64,000 nt of DNA from Paeniglutamicibacter antarcticus (GCF_900010755.1 NZ_CZJT01000110.1:124001-188000), one strand, 5' to 3'. Counted from the stretch's first letter, positions 43,467 to 53,606 are shown. Notes: generated by a model from the letters alone, not told the origin. A program made the numbers and translations.

Positions 43467-45091
43467 CGCTGCACCTCCGTCGTGGATCCGAGTACTGCCT
43501 CGATGTAATGGTTGTTGTCGATAATCTGGGCCGCGGCCCGGTCGCTGAAATCGAAGAGCGGTCCGGCAAAGATCGTCAGGGCCAGGCCCACCAGGACCAG
43601 CACCGCTGTCATCCCGACCATGCCGTTGGGCAGCAAGGCGGTGTTTCCGCGGTCGCTGTAGCGGCTTCCCGGTTCATCGGCGACGATGTCGTAGGTGGCA
43701 CCGCGTGCAGCATTCACGCCAACCAGCAACAGCGGGTCCGGGTCGGTGGCGTCTTCGGCCCTGCGCCAGAACGCCCTGTTCCACACGCGGGCCACGGCCA
43801 GCAGTGTCAGCAGCGAGGTGAGCAGCGAAACCCCGATCAGCACCCAGGCCAGCGGGGTGCCGACCTCCGCACCTCCCTGGACCAATCCCAGCTTGCCCAG
43901 GAAGCCGGAGAACGGCGGGATGCCGCCCAGGTTCATCGCCGGAATGAAGAACAGCAGCGCGAGCACCGGTGAAATCTTGGCCAGCGAACCGAGTCTGTCG
44001 ATGTTCGAGGTGCCGCCACGGCGCTCAATCAAGCCAACCACCAGGAACAGCGAGGTCTGCACCACGATGTGGTGTGCCACGTAGTAGATGGTCGCCGCCA
44101 TGCCCAGCTGGTTGCCCAGCGAGACGCCGAAGATCAAAAAACCGATGTGGCTGGTCAGCGTGAAGGAGAGCATGCGCTTGATGTCGGTCTGCGCCACGGC
44201 ACCGAGGATTCCCACCAGCATGGTCAGCCCCGCCACCACCATCAACAGTGTCTGAAGCTGGTTGCCGGGGAACAGCAGCGTCTCGGTGCGGATGATCGCG
44301 TACACACCCACCTTGGTCAGCAGGCCGGCGAACACCGCGGTCACCGGGGCCGGGGCCGTCGGGTAGGAGTCCGGGAGCCAGAAGGACAGCGGGAAGACCG
44401 CGGCCTTGATGCCGAAGGCCACCAGCAGCATCACGTGCAGCACCATTTGGGTGCCCTCGGAAATCTGCGGCAGCTTCACCGCCAAATCGGCCATGTTCAC
44501 GGTGCCGGCGGCCGCGTAAATCATCGCGATGGCGATCAGGAACAGTAGCGAGGAGGCCACCGAAACCACCACGTAGGTGGTGCCGGCGCGGATGCGTGCG
44601 TTGGTGCCACCCAGGGTCAGCAACACGTAGGAGGCGGTGAGCAGGATTTCGAAGCCCACATAGAGGTTGAACAGGTCTCCGGCCAGGAAGGCGTTGGACA
44701 CCCCGGCCACCAGGATCAGGTAGGCCGGGTGGAAGATCGAGACCGGCCCGTCCTCGTCCCCGTCGGCCATGCCCTGGCTGGTGGCGTAGAGCAGCACCGC
44801 CAGCGAGACGATGGTGGAGACCACCAGCATGAAGGCGGAGAACCCGTCAACGACCATGGAGATGCCAAAGGGCGGGGCCCATCCGCCCAGGGTCACCGAG
44901 TAGGTGCTTCCGCCCCAGACAATGGATAGCATCCAGGATTCAAGGGCCAGCGTAATGACCAGGACGCCGATGGTGACCAGGCGCTGGCTGCGCTTGTGGC
45001 GGCGCAGGATGAAGGCCAGGGCCGCGCCGAAGATCGGCAGGGCCACGGCAAGCGGTGCAAAGGAGACTGCGGTGAGTGGGGCATCGATCAT
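43463..45091 (-). CDS. mnhD: Mrp Na+/H+ antiporter subunit D
   Basis: The 542-residue subunit is related to complex I proton-pumping subunits, with about 14 helices. Motifs include NAFLAGDLFNLYVGFEILL near 110, the lysine helix FGIKAAVFPLSFWLPDSYP near 226, and HIVVQTSLFLVVGLIERR near 341. It is a core antiporter subunit. Four-base overlaps join it to mnhC and mnhE. Confidence 0.96.
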   Translation of the reverse strand: MIDAPLTAVSFAPLAVALPIFGAALAFILRRHKRSQRLVTIGVLVITLALESWMLSIVWGGSTYSVTLGGWAPPFGISMVVDGFSAFMLVVSTIVSLAVLLYATSQGMADGDEDGPVSIFHPAYLILVAGVSNAFLAGDLFNLYVGFEILLTASYVLLTLGGTNARIRAGTTYVVVSVASSLLFLIAIAMIYAAAGTVNMADLAVKLPQISEGTQMVLHVMLLVAFGIKAAVFPLSFWLPDSYPTAPAPVTAVFAGLLTKVGVYAIIRTETLLFPGNQLQTLLMVVAGLTMLVGILGAVAQTDIKRMLSFTLTSHIGFLIFGVSLGNQLGMAATIYYVAHHIVVQTSLFLVVGLIERRGGTSNIDRLGSLAKISPVLALLFFIPAMNLGGIPPFSGFLGKLGLVQGGAEVGTPLAWVLIGVSLLTSLLTLLAVARVWNRAFWRRAEDATDPDPLLLVGVNAARGATYDIVADEPGSRYSDRGNTALLPNGMVGMTAVLVLVGLALTIFAGPLFDFSDRAAAQIIDNNHYIEAVLGSTTEVQR

Positions 45092-45576
45092 GCGCGGGCC
45101 TCCCCTGGATCGGTCTTGGTCTCGGTCTTGGTCTTGGTATCGCTGCCGGGCAACGTTTCCTCGCCATCAAATTCGGTGGTGTCCTCCGGGATCGGGGAAT
45201 CTTCCTCGAAGTCGAAGGGCGACTGCTGGCCGACGCGCAGATCCTCGTCATCGTCGGCGACGACATCCGCGTGGGAGATCACCCAGGAACGGTAGATGAT
45301 CCCGAGCATGAAGGCGGTGACGGCGAACGTGATCACGATCGCGGTGAGGATCAGCGCCTGCGGCAGCGGGTCAGAGTATTCCTCCGCGGCCAGCCCAGCA
45401 TCGTAGAGCGGGGCCTTGCCCAGGCGACCGCCGGTGGAGAGCAGCAGCAGGTTCGCCCCGTTGCCGAGCAACACGATGCCCAGCAGCACGCGGGTCAGGC
45501 TGCGTTCGAGCAGCAGGTAGATGCCCACGGCGAACAACACGCCCATCACCACGAGCAAGGTGATATTTGTACTCAT
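45088..45576 (-). CDS. mnhC: Mrp Na+/H+ antiporter subunit C
   Basis: The 162-residue subunit is NuoK-like with three helices: GVLFAVGIYLLLERSLTRVL near 12, LGNGANLLLL near 37 and ALILTAIVITFAVTAFMLG near 74. The last ~45 residues are acidic and Thr/Lys-rich, an extension not needed for the family fold. Confidence 0.94.
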   Translation of the reverse strand: MSTNITLLVVMGVLFAVGIYLLLERSLTRVLLGIVLLGNGANLLLLSTGGRLGKAPLYDAGLAAEEYSDPLPQALILTAIVITFAVTAFMLGIIYRSWVISHADVVADDDEDLRVGQQSPFDFEEDSPIPEDTTEFDGEETLPGSDTKTKTETKTDPGEARA

Positions 45577-48563
45577 CGTCCCACTCCCGTATCGGCGTCA
45601 GAAATCTTGTCATGCAGGTCGGTGGGGCTCCGGCCCTCGGAACGTTCATCGATTTCCGAACCGAGCGAACGCAGCACGTCAATCACCAGCCCGATAACCA
45701 CCAGGTACACCCCGATGTCGAAGACCGTCGAGGTGACGAATTTGTGTGTGCCAAACAAGGGCAGCGTGAATTCGATGGCCGCGGAGGTGAACATCTGCAG
45801 CCCGAGGAACAGCGGTGCCACGGCCGTCAGCGAGGCCAGGCCCAGCCCGACGCCCATCATGGTGCCGGGACTGATCGGGGTCGATTCGGCAAGCTCCACA
45901 CGTCCGCCGGCCAGGTACCTGATGGTCAGCGCCAGGCCCGCGAGCAGGCCGCCGGCAAAACCGCCGCCGGGGGTGTTGTGGCCGGCCAGCAACAAATACA
46001 GCGAGGCCAACAGGATGGTGTGGAAGAGCAACCGGGTGACCACCTCAAAGGTGATCGAGCGGCGCTCGGGTGCCAGCGTGTGCCCGGCGACCAGCCACGA
46101 GTCGCGCGGGGAACGTGCGAAGCTTCGTGCCACGGCGAGCCCGGCCTTGCTGCGCCCGTGGCTTCCGATGGCCTCGGAGCCAAGGTCCACGGATCCGGTG
46201 GCGACGTCCGCCGCCCGCAGCCGGAAGTCACCGCGGCCGCGGACGAAGATCAGCGAGGCGACGCCGGTGGCGGCGGCCGCCAGCACCGTGATTTCGCCGA
46301 AGGTGTCCCAGGCGCGCATGTCAACGAGTGTCACGTTGACGATGTTCTTGCCGGCACCGCCGGTGTAGGCGAGCTCCGGGTAGGCCAGCGAGATCGGCTC
46401 GGCCACGCGCGAGGCCATGGAGGTCGCGGCGATGTAGACCATCGAGGCGCCGAATCCGATGCCGATCAGGGCCCGGCTCAGCCGGTGCCCCGTGGGGTTC
46501 TTGGACCAGATCTCGACGGGCAGTGCGCGCAGCGCCAGCACGAAGGCCACCAGCACGATGGTTTCCACTAAGAGCTGGGTGACGGCCAGGTCAGGTGCGC
46601 CTTGCAGGGCGAAGATCGCGGCCATGCCGTAGCCGGTGACCGAGACCATCAACACCGCCAGGAACCGGCGGTCAGCCTGCACGGCCCCGATGGCTCCGAT
46701 GACGATGATCAAGCCGATGACCAGCTGTGCCGGGGTGTCAAAGGCGATGAAGTTCCCCGGGGCGGGCGTGGTGAACCAGATCGAGAACGCCGTGGGAACC
46801 ACCAACGCCACGGTCAGGATCACCACCAGGTAGAACGAGAGCGAACCGCGCTGGGTGCGTCCGGTCAGCCAGATCGCGAAGTTGTCCACTCCGTTGAGCA
46901 GGTGCTTGTAGTCGCGTTCGGCATCCAGCAGGGCAGGGACCTTGGACTGGAAGGCAAAGATCTTCTCGCGGGCCAGGAACAGTCCGGTGCCGGCAAGCAT
47001 GGTCAGCACGCTCAGGCCCAAGGCGGGGCTGAAACCGTGCCAGAGGCCCAGGTGGATGGGGTGTTCGGCGGTCGGGAAAAGGCCCACGTACGGGGCAATG
47101 TTGTTTTCCAGCATCCGGCGCGGCACCCAGGCAAGCGCCACGGTGGCAACTGTGAGGACCAGCAGCGGGGCCAGGAAAAGTGCAGGCACCTTGGGGAATG
47201 CGGTGGGAGCCAGGCCCTTCTTGGTGGCGAAGCCGCCCCAGAGGAAACGTGCCGAGTAGGCGAAGGTCATGATCGCGCCGAGCACCACGCCACACGCCAG
47301 CAGTGCGCCCAACACACCGTTGCCGTCGGCGTATTCAAGCAGTGCCTCGTAGACCGCTTCCTTGGCGACAAAGCCGAACAGCGGCGGGAAGCCGGCCATG
47401 GAGGCGGCGGCAAGTGCCGCGACAACGAAGAGCACCGGGGAGCTCTTATAGAGCCCGGAGAGCTGGTGCAGGTCGCGGGTTCCGGCCTTGTGGTCGATGA
47501 TGCCGACCACCAGGAAGAGGGTTGCCTTGAAGAAGCCGTGCGCGAGCATCATGGCCATGCCCGCCAGCGCCGCGTTCGCATTGCCCAGGCCCATGATGAG
47601 GATCAGGAAGCCGAGCTGGGAGACGGTTCCGTAGGCGAGGACAAGTTTCAGGTCGTGCTGTTTTAGCGCGCGCCAGCCACCGATCAGCAGCGTTGCAAGC
47701 CCCAGGATCAACAGCATGGGCTCCCAGAAGGCAGTGGTGTTGAAGCCCGGGGCCAGGCGCGCCACCAAGTAGACACCGGCCTTGACCATGGCGGCCGCAT
47801 GCAAGTAGGCGGAGACCGGGGTGGGGGCGGCCATCGCTCCGGGGAGCCAGAAGTGGAAGGGCACCAGCGCGGACTTGGAAACCGCGCCGACCAGCACCAG
47901 CACGATGGCCACGTCGATGAACGTGCCCATGGCCACGAGTTCGGGCGCCTTGGCCATGATTTCGGAGATGCGGTAGGTGCCGGCTGCCTCGCCGAGCATG
48001 ACCAGGCCCACCAGCATGGTCAGCCCGCCGAAGGTGGTGACCATCAGGGCCGTCAACGCCGAACGGCGTGCACTCATGCGGGTCCGGTTGAAGCCGATCA
48101 GCAGGTAGGAAAGGATGGTTGTCAGTTCCCAAAAGATGAACATCAGGATCATGTCATCGGCTGTCACCAGGCCAAACATGGCGCCGGCGAAAGCCAGCAG
48201 CTGGGCACCGAAGGTGCCGATGTTCGCGTCCTCGCTCTTGAAGTACCTGGCGCAATAGAAGAGCACCAGTGCCCCGACACCCAGCACCAACAGGCAGAGG
48301 ATGGCGGAGAGCGCATCCATCCGGAAGTCAAGGTGCGTGTTCAGCGGCCCGATCCACGAGTGCAGTTCGGAGGGCGGGGCGTTGGGCTCACCGCTGGCGG
48401 CAGCCTGCTGCGCGGTGGTGAACGAGGGGAAATTGGCCAGCAGCCACACGAAGGCGGCCGCGGGAACGGCGGCCAGGACGTAGAACGTCGACCGGCCTAA
48501 TTTTCGGAATATCAACGGGGCAATGCCGGCCACGGCAAAGAGCGCGAACAGGACGAGGAGCAA
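45573..48563 (-). CDS. mnhA: Mrp Na+/H+ antiporter fused subunits A and B
   Basis: The 996-residue protein joins an MnhA part (about 1-800, complex I ND5-like, with FIFWELTTILSYLLIGFN near 143 and LPGAMAAPTPVSAYLHAA near 240) to an MnhB part (about 835-985, with LLFHTILLASLYLLLAG near 845 and GGGFAGGLLAGLALTIRYL near 867). This A/B fusion is common in actinobacteria. The start is TTG with an AGGAGA site; no better start is seen. First gene of the operon. Confidence 0.95.
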   Translation of the reverse strand: MLLVLFALFAVAGIAPLIFRKLGRSTFYVLAAVPAAAFVWLLANFPSFTTAQQAAASGEPNAPPSELHSWIGPLNTHLDFRMDALSAILCLLVLGVGALVLFYCARYFKSEDANIGTFGAQLLAFAGAMFGLVTADDMILMFIFWELTTILSYLLIGFNRTRMSARRSALTALMVTTFGGLTMLVGLVMLGEAAGTYRISEIMAKAPELVAMGTFIDVAIVLVLVGAVSKSALVPFHFWLPGAMAAPTPVSAYLHAAAMVKAGVYLVARLAPGFNTTAFWEPMLLILGLATLLIGGWRALKQHDLKLVLAYGTVSQLGFLILIMGLGNANAALAGMAMMLAHGFFKATLFLVVGIIDHKAGTRDLHQLSGLYKSSPVLFVVAALAAASMAGFPPLFGFVAKEAVYEALLEYADGNGVLGALLACGVVLGAIMTFAYSARFLWGGFATKKGLAPTAFPKVPALFLAPLLVLTVATVALAWVPRRMLENNIAPYVGLFPTAEHPIHLGLWHGFSPALGLSVLTMLAGTGLFLAREKIFAFQSKVPALLDAERDYKHLLNGVDNFAIWLTGRTQRGSLSFYLVVILTVALVVPTAFSIWFTTPAPGNFIAFDTPAQLVIGLIIVIGAIGAVQADRRFLAVLMVSVTGYGMAAIFALQGAPDLAVTQLLVETIVLVAFVLALRALPVEIWSKNPTGHRLSRALIGIGFGASMVYIAATSMASRVAEPISLAYPELAYTGGAGKNIVNVTLVDMRAWDTFGEITVLAAAATGVASLIFVRGRGDFRLRAADVATGSVDLGSEAIGSHGRSKAGLAVARSFARSPRDSWLVAGHTLAPERRSITFEVVTRLLFHTILLASLYLLLAGHNTPGGGFAGGLLAGLALTIRYLAGGRVELAESTPISPGTMMGVGLGLASLTAVAPLFLGLQMFTSAAIEFTLPLFGTHKFVTSTVFDIGVYLVVIGLVIDVLRSLGSEIDERSEGRSPTDLHDKISDADTGVGR

Positions 48564-48808
48564 CTTATCTCCTGGGGTTGGCGCGGCCAGATTCCTGGCA
48601 ACAAATGGTCAACGTGAGGTCCTCCAGCTTATCAGCCGAGGCCATGTCTCCCGTGCCACAACAGGCCTATTTGGCGTTTTCACCTGCGGGAATTCTCAGG
48701 TTCCTGCAGTTGTTAACCGCACTTTGGGGCGGCCCGGGCCGCGACATGAACCTGCTGCGTTCCCCCTTTTGATCACCTGCGGACACCTCGAGCGGCTACT
48801 ATGCAGCA
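48564..48808. other. divergent promoter region of the Mrp operon and MFS gene
   Basis: These 245 bp separate the TTG start of mnhA from the ATG of the MFS gene. I see no gene and no clear operator; the promoters of both units should lie here. Confidence 0.5.
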
Positions 48809-50146
48809 ATGAGCGAGTTTTCCGTGGGGACACCAGCCCCTGCCACCCGGGCAAAAGTTGTCACTAAAACCATCCTGGCTTGGGCATCTTGGGATTGGGG
48901 GTCGGCCGCAATCAATGCGGTGATGACGACCTTCGTTTTCACGGTGTATTTGACCAGCGAACTATTCGGCAACAAGGACGCAAATTCGGTGGTGCTCGGC
49001 AACGCGTTGGCCATTGCCGGGGTTGCCATTGCCCTGCTCGCCCCGGTGATGGGGCTGCGTTCGGATGCCGGAGGGCGCCGCCGGTTCTGGTTGGGCGTGA
49101 ACACAGTGATTGTCGCGGTGCTGACCGCCGCCTGCTTCTTTGTTTTCCCCGAACCGCGTTTCCTGGTCCTTGGCGTCACGCTCATTGCCTTGGCCTCGGT
49201 CTTCTCCGAGTTCGCCTCGGTGAACTACAACGCCATGCTGCCGCAAATATCCACCCCCGCCACCATTGGCAAGGTCTCGGGCTTCGGCTGGGGCATGGGC
49301 TACCTTGGCGGCATCGCGGCCCTTTCAATCGTGCTGTTCACGTTGGTCACCCCGATTTTCCCGTGGGCAGGTTCCACGGAAGACAATGCCCTGAACCTGC
49401 GCCTGGTTGCAGTGTTCTCGGCCGTCTGGTTCATGGGCTTTGGTTTGCCGGTGCTCTTTGCCGTCCCGGAAATTCCCGGCACCGCGGGGGGTCCGCGCTT
49501 CACGGTGATGCAGTCCTACAAGGAATTGTGGCGCAGGGTCGTCGCGTTGGCCCGCGCCGACCGCCACACCGTGTACTTCCTGCTGGCGAGTGCCGTCTTC
49601 CGTGACGGTTTGGCCGCGGTATTCACCTTTGGCGGCATCATTGCCGCAGGGACCTTTGGCTTCCCGCTGACCCAGGTGATCATCTTCGCCATTGTCGGCA
49701 ACGTGGTTGCCGCCATCGGCGCCATGGTCGGCGGGTGGCTTGACGACAGGGTGGGCCCCAAGAACGTCATCGTCGTTTCACTCATTGGCCTGATCATTGC
49801 CGGGTTGGGCGTTTTCTTCTCGCACACCGCCAACGGCTTCTGGGTCTTTGGCCTGATGCTGTGCCTCTTTGTGGGTCCTGCCCAGTCCTCAAGCCGCGCG
49901 TTCCTGGCCCGCCTGGCACCGGCGGGGCAGGAAGGCGAGCTCTTTGGCCTCTACGCCACCACGGGACGTGCCGTCAGTTTCCTGGCACCTGCACTCTTTG
50001 CCGCGGCCATCACCTTGGCCACCCCGCACGTTGCCGAGGCACAGCGCTACGGCATCCTTGGAATCCTGGTGGTCCTAGCCGCCGGGCTTGCCCTTTTACT
50101 TCCGGTGCACCCACCGCGGCACGCGGCTGCCGGGCAAGCTTCCTAG
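48809..50146 (+). CDS. MFS transporter, UMF1 (Atg22-like) family
   Basis: The 445-residue protein has about 12 helices and the UMF1 features: LAWASWDWGSAAINAVMTTF near 23, GLRSDAGGRRRFW near 82, FSEFASVNYNAMLPQI near 132. In bacteria the substrate is unknown. It is divergent from the Mrp operon and ends in a hairpin. Confidence 0.9.
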   Translation: MSEFSVGTPAPATRAKVVTKTILAWASWDWGSAAINAVMTTFVFTVYLTSELFGNKDANSVVLGNALAIAGVAIALLAPVMGLRSDAGGRRRFWLGVNTVIVAVLTAACFFVFPEPRFLVLGVTLIALASVFSEFASVNYNAMLPQISTPATIGKVSGFGWGMGYLGGIAALSIVLFTLVTPIFPWAGSTEDNALNLRLVAVFSAVWFMGFGLPVLFAVPEIPGTAGGPRFTVMQSYKELWRRVVALARADRHTVYFLLASAVFRDGLAAVFTFGGIIAAGTFGFPLTQVIIFAIVGNVVAAIGAMVGGWLDDRVGPKNVIVVSLIGLIIAGLGVFFSHTANGFWVFGLMLCLFVGPAQSSSRAFLARLAPAGQEGELFGLYATTGRAVSFLAPALFAAAITLATPHVAEAQRYGILGILVVLAAGLALLLPVHPPRHAAAGQAS

Positions 50147-50149
50147 TAA

Positions 50150-50172
50150 GCGGCCCCCGCCACACGGGCCGC
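50150..50172 (+). terminator. hairpin after the MFS gene
   Basis: GCGGCCC (50150-50156) pairs with GGGCCGC (50166-50172) around a 9-nt loop, four bases after the stop. No T-run. Confidence 0.55.
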
Positions 50173-50277
50173 GGAGCCAAACCAACCTGGCAAAACCCCG
50201 CCCGGGCTGCCCATCCGGGACGAATAAACACGTTCCGGCTAGTGACAATGCCAAAGCCTGCATGGTTCGATGGGCTC

Positions 50278-51312
50278 ATGAGCAAACCCACCCCAGTCAC
50301 CATCACCGTCACAGGAGCCGGCGGCCAGATCGGCTATGCCTTGCTTTTCCGTATTGCTTCCGGGGCCATGTTGGGCTCCGGCACCCCGGTGCGGCTGCGG
50401 CTGCTGGAAATCCCCCAGGGCCTCAAGGCGGCCGAGGGAACCGCCCTGGAATTGGCCGACTGCGCCTTCCCCGACCTTGAATCAATCGACATCACCACGG
50501 ACGCGGCCACAGGCTTTGACGGGACGAACATCGCCCTGCTGGTCGGATCGCGCCCGCGCGGGCCCGGCATGGAACGCGGGGACCTGTTGCAGGCCAACGG
50601 TTCGATCTTCGCCCCGCAGGGCGCGGCACTCAACGCGGGGGCCGCCGACGACGTGAAGGTGCTGGTGGTTGGCAACCCCGCCAACACCAATGCCCTGATC
50701 ACCTCCGCCCAGGCACCGGACATCCCGGCGGGGCGTTTCACCGCACTGACCCGACTTGACCACAACAGGGCGCTGTCCCAAGTGGCTTCGACCTTGCAGG
50801 TGCCCGTCAGCTCGATCGACAACGTGATAATTTGGGGCAACCATTCGGCCACCCAGGTCCCCGATGTTTCCCACGGCGTGCTGACGGACGCCGACGGCGC
50901 CCAGCACTCCCTGCCCGAGGCCCTGGCCGCGGCGCTGGGCGGCGCCGACGCTCTGGAAGCCTGGCTGGATGAAACATTCATTCCCCGGGTGGCCAAGCGC
51001 GGTGCCGAAATCATTGCCGTCCGAGGCTCCTCCTCGGCGGCGTCCGCAGCGGCTGCCGCCATCGAACACGTGCATGACTGGGTGCTGGGAACCGGGTCCT
51101 CGTGGACCTCGGCAGCTGTGGTTTCCGACGGGTCATACGGCGTGGAACCTGGGCTCATCAGTTCATTCCCGGTGCGCAGCGTCAACGGGGCCTTTGAAAC
51201 CGTCCAAGGGCTCACGGTTTCGCCATCGGTACGGGCGCGTATCGACAAATCCGTGCGGGAACTATCCGAGGAACGGGACATGGTCCGGGCCCTCGGGTTG
51301 CTCGGTCCATGA
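50278..51312 (+). CDS. mdh: malate dehydrogenase
   Basis: The 344-residue NAD-dependent enzyme converts malate and oxaloacetate in the TCA cycle. Motifs seen are the NAD loop VTGAGGQIGYALL near 11, the PRGPGMERGDLL loop, NPANTNALI near 136, RLDHNRALSQ near 161 and catalytic His in WGNHSATQVPD near 191. The ATG at 50278 (MSKPTPVTITV) fits the family start; the frame extends upstream without homology. Its stop overlaps the GNAT start (ATGA). Confidence 0.96.
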   Translation: MSKPTPVTITVTGAGGQIGYALLFRIASGAMLGSGTPVRLRLLEIPQGLKAAEGTALELADCAFPDLESIDITTDAATGFDGTNIALLVGSRPRGPGMERGDLLQANGSIFAPQGAALNAGAADDVKVLVVGNPANTNALITSAQAPDIPAGRFTALTRLDHNRALSQVASTLQVPVSSIDNVIIWGNHSATQVPDVSHGVLTDADGAQHSLPEALAAALGGADALEAWLDETFIPRVAKRGAEIIAVRGSSSAASAAAAAIEHVHDWVLGTGSSWTSAAVVSDGSYGVEPGLISSFPVRSVNGAFETVQGLTVSPSVRARIDKSVRELSEERDMVRALGLLGP

Positions 51313-51800
51313 GCGGGGCACCCGAGGCCCTGGAAGTGGATGGCCGCCAGGTTCTGGTGCGGGATGCGACGGCAGCGGATTTGCCGGAGATCATTGCCCT
51401 GTTGGCCGATGATCCCCTGGGCACCGCGCGGGAATCGGCCGGCGGGGAAAGTTTCTCCGCATACCTGCGGGCATTCGAGGCCATCGACGCCGACCCGGCC
51501 CACCGGCTGGTGGTGTGCACCAGCGGCAGCACCGTAGTGGGCACCCTGCAGTTCTCGCTGATTCCCGGGATCGCCAGGCAGGGTGCGTGGCGTGCCCAGC
51601 TCGAGGCCGTACGCATCCACGAGGATTTCAGGGGCAAGTCGCTGGGCAGCGAGTTCATCAGGTGGGCCATCGAACAAGCCAGGTCCAGCGGCTGCTCGCT
51701 GATCCAGCTAACCACCGACAAGCGGCGCATCTCCGCGCACAGGTTCTATGAGCGGCTTGGTTTCAGCGCCAGTCACGAGGGCATGAAGCTGGAACTCTGA
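51309..51800 (+). CDS. GNAT-family N-acetyltransferase
   Basis: The 163-residue protein has the GNAT acetyl-CoA loop EDFRGKSLGSEFIRWAIEQA near 98-117 and the late AHRFYERLGFSASHEG. The acceptor is unknown. It overlaps mdh by four bases and is translationally coupled to it. Confidence 0.9.
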   Translation: MSGAPEALEVDGRQVLVRDATAADLPEIIALLADDPLGTARESAGGESFSAYLRAFEAIDADPAHRLVVCTSGSTVVGTLQFSLIPGIARQGAWRAQLEAVRIHEDFRGKSLGSEFIRWAIEQARSSGCSLIQLTTDKRRISAHRFYERLGFSASHEGMKLEL

Positions 51801-51818
51801 AGGGCGCACAAAAACCCG

Positions 51819-51855
51819 TGGCTTCGGGTTCCTCCGAAAAAGGAGTCCGAAGCCA
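51819..51855. terminator. bidirectional terminator between GNAT and dcd
   Basis: TGGCTTCGGG (51819-51828) pairs with TCCGAAGCCA (51846-51855), with an inner CTCC-GGAG stem and an A-rich loop. It lies 18 bases after the GNAT stop and 22 bases from the dcd end. Confidence 0.75.
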
Positions 51856-51877
51856 TCAAGGATTCACCGCTGGAACA

Positions 51878-52459
51878 TTAGTTTTCCAGCGTCGTCTTGT
51901 GGAAGTTCAGGTGACTGCGCGATGCCGTCGGGCCGCGCTGGCCCTGGTAGCGGTTGCCGTATACGCCGGAACCGTAGGGGTGCTCGGACGGGGAAGACAG
52001 CTTGAAGAAGCACAGCTGGCCGATCTTGGAGCCCGGCCAGAGCTTGATCGGCAGCGTTGCCATGTTGGAGAGTTCGAGGGTCACATGGCCGGAAAAGCCC
52101 GGGTCGATGAAGCCTGCGGTGGAGTGGGTCAACAGGCCCAGCCGGCCCAATGAGCTCTTCCCTTCAAGCCGCGCGGCGATATCGGTGGGCAGCGTGACGG
52201 TTTCGTAGGTTGAGCCCAAGACGAATTCACCGGGGTGCAAGATGAACGGCTCGTCCGGGTCGACCTCCACCAGTCGGGTGAGTTCCGGCTGGTCCAGCGC
52301 CGGGTCGATGTGGGCGTACTTGTGGTTGTCGAAGAGACGGAAGAACCTGTCAATCCTCACATCCACGCTCGCCGGCTGGATCATCGCCGGGTCGAAGGGG
52401 TCCAGCTTAATACGGTCGGCCGCGAGTTCGCGTCGAATATCACCATCAGAAATCAGCAC
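51878..52459 (-). CDS. dcd: dCTP deaminase
   Basis: The 193-residue trimeric enzyme has ISDGDIRREL at the start, the IQPASVDVRIDRFFRLF motif near 34, catalytic Glu region ARLEGKSSLGRLGLLTHSTA and FIDPGFSGHVTLELSN. The HSTAGF motif is the one seen in both simple and bifunctional dCTP deaminase/dUTPases of actinobacteria, so the product may be dUTP or dUMP. GTG at 52459 (VLISDGD) fits the family start; the upstream ATG at 52501 does not. Confidence 0.95.
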   Translation of the reverse strand: MLISDGDIRRELAADRIKLDPFDPAMIQPASVDVRIDRFFRLFDNHKYAHIDPALDQPELTRLVEVDPDEPFILHPGEFVLGSTYETVTLPTDIAARLEGKSSLGRLGLLTHSTAGFIDPGFSGHVTLELSNMATLPIKLWPGSKIGQLCFFKLSSPSEHPYGSGVYGNRYQGQRGPTASRSHLNFHKTTLEN

Positions 52460-52640
52460 ACCACCAAAAATATCCCATTTAACGCCCGCCACTGGCATCA
52501 ACCCCGATCTTGTGTCCTACGTGACTACACCGGGGCGGCAGCGCAGCCGGGCTCCCCCGGGAATCCGTCAAGGATTATCCAAGGTTCAGCGGTTATCCTA
52601 AAGGTGTCGTGTACTTGTTTTCCGGCCGTGAAAGGTCACC

Positions 52641-53474
52641 GTGTTTTCGTTTCCTATCCGCGTTCCCGTTCTCCTGCTGGGCGCCAGCCTGCTTCTTTCG
52701 GGCGTGGTAGCCGGACCCGCTGCCATGGCAGCACAGGCGACCCCCGGTATTTCCACGGACCAGAAACGCACAGCTCCAACCACCAACGAGCTCACCAAGG
52801 ATCCGGCCTCCTTGCTGGTTCTGGTGAACCGGGACAAGCCGCTGAATCCCGCGAATTACAAGCCCAAGGATCTTCGCACGGTGGCCGGAGGCAGCTTGCA
52901 GTTGCGCAGTGAGGCTGCAAGAGCGCTGGAAAGCCTGCTCAAGGCTGGCCGCAAGGAATCACATCAACTGACGGTTCTGAGCGCCTACCGTTCCTACGAC
53001 AGGCAGAAATCCCTGTTCAACCAGTACAAGGCGCAGTACGGCCTTGAATTCGCCACCAAGATTTCGGCTCCCGCCGGAACCAGCGAACACCAGCTTGGGC
53101 TAGCCGCCGACCTTGGGCTGGCCAATAGTTCGTGCGACCTGAAGGCTTGCTTCGGCGATACCGCCGGCGGTAAGTGGCTGGCCAAAAACGTTGAACGTTT
53201 CGGCTTCATCATCCGCTACCCGGAAGCCGGCGAGAAGGTCACCGGTTACAAGTACGAGCCGTGGCACCTGCGTTACGTTGGCGTCGACCAGGCCCAGGCC
53301 ATGAAGGCCGCCAAGGCCCCGACGTTTGAGGATTTCCACGCAAGCCTGGTCAAGGCGTCCGCTGTGAAACCGCCAACCCCGGAACAGATCAAGGCCCAGC
53401 GTGATTCGCTGCTGATCCTGCGCTTCCTGCCGCCTTACCGCGACTGGTCCATCGGCTACGATTTCGCCCGCTAG
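52641..53474 (+). CDS. secreted D-Ala-D-Ala carboxypeptidase-like protein (M15, VanY type)
   Basis: The 277-residue protein has a signal peptide (about 1-31, ending AAMAAQA), a linker and an M15 metallopeptidase domain. Zinc and catalytic motifs are SEHQLGLAADLG near 151 and EPWHLRYVG near 206, with LSAYRSYDRQ near 113. It should trim cell-wall peptides outside the membrane. The start is GTG (MFSFPIRV) preceded by AAAGG. Confidence 0.93.
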   Translation: MFSFPIRVPVLLLGASLLLSGVVAGPAAMAAQATPGISTDQKRTAPTTNELTKDPASLLVLVNRDKPLNPANYKPKDLRTVAGGSLQLRSEAARALESLLKAGRKESHQLTVLSAYRSYDRQKSLFNQYKAQYGLEFATKISAPAGTSEHQLGLAADLGLANSSCDLKACFGDTAGGKWLAKNVERFGFIIRYPEAGEKVTGYKYEPWHLRYVGVDQAQAMKAAKAPTFEDFHASLVKASAVKPPTPEQIKAQRDSLLILRFLPPYRDWSIGYDFAR

Positions 53475-53503
53475 GTAATCCCGCCCCGTTTTCATTCCGC
53501 CGG

Positions 53504-53536
53504 ACGGCCCCCGATTATTTGAACGGGGGCCGTTTT
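53504..53536 (+). terminator. intrinsic terminator after the VanY-like gene
   Basis: ACGGCCCCCG (53504-53513) pairs with CGGGGGCCGT (53524-53533), then TTT. A classic GC stem with T-run. Confidence 0.88.
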
Positions 53537-53606
53537 CCATGTACTTTTCAGCGCACCACCGCCTGGAGTGGAGCCGAAAAATTTGCAGTGGCACCGCCGT
53601 CACATA

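Noticed and set aside
50334..51677. 447-codon minus-strand frame
   Set aside because: Antisense to mdh and the GNAT gene; serine/proline-rich shadow translation.
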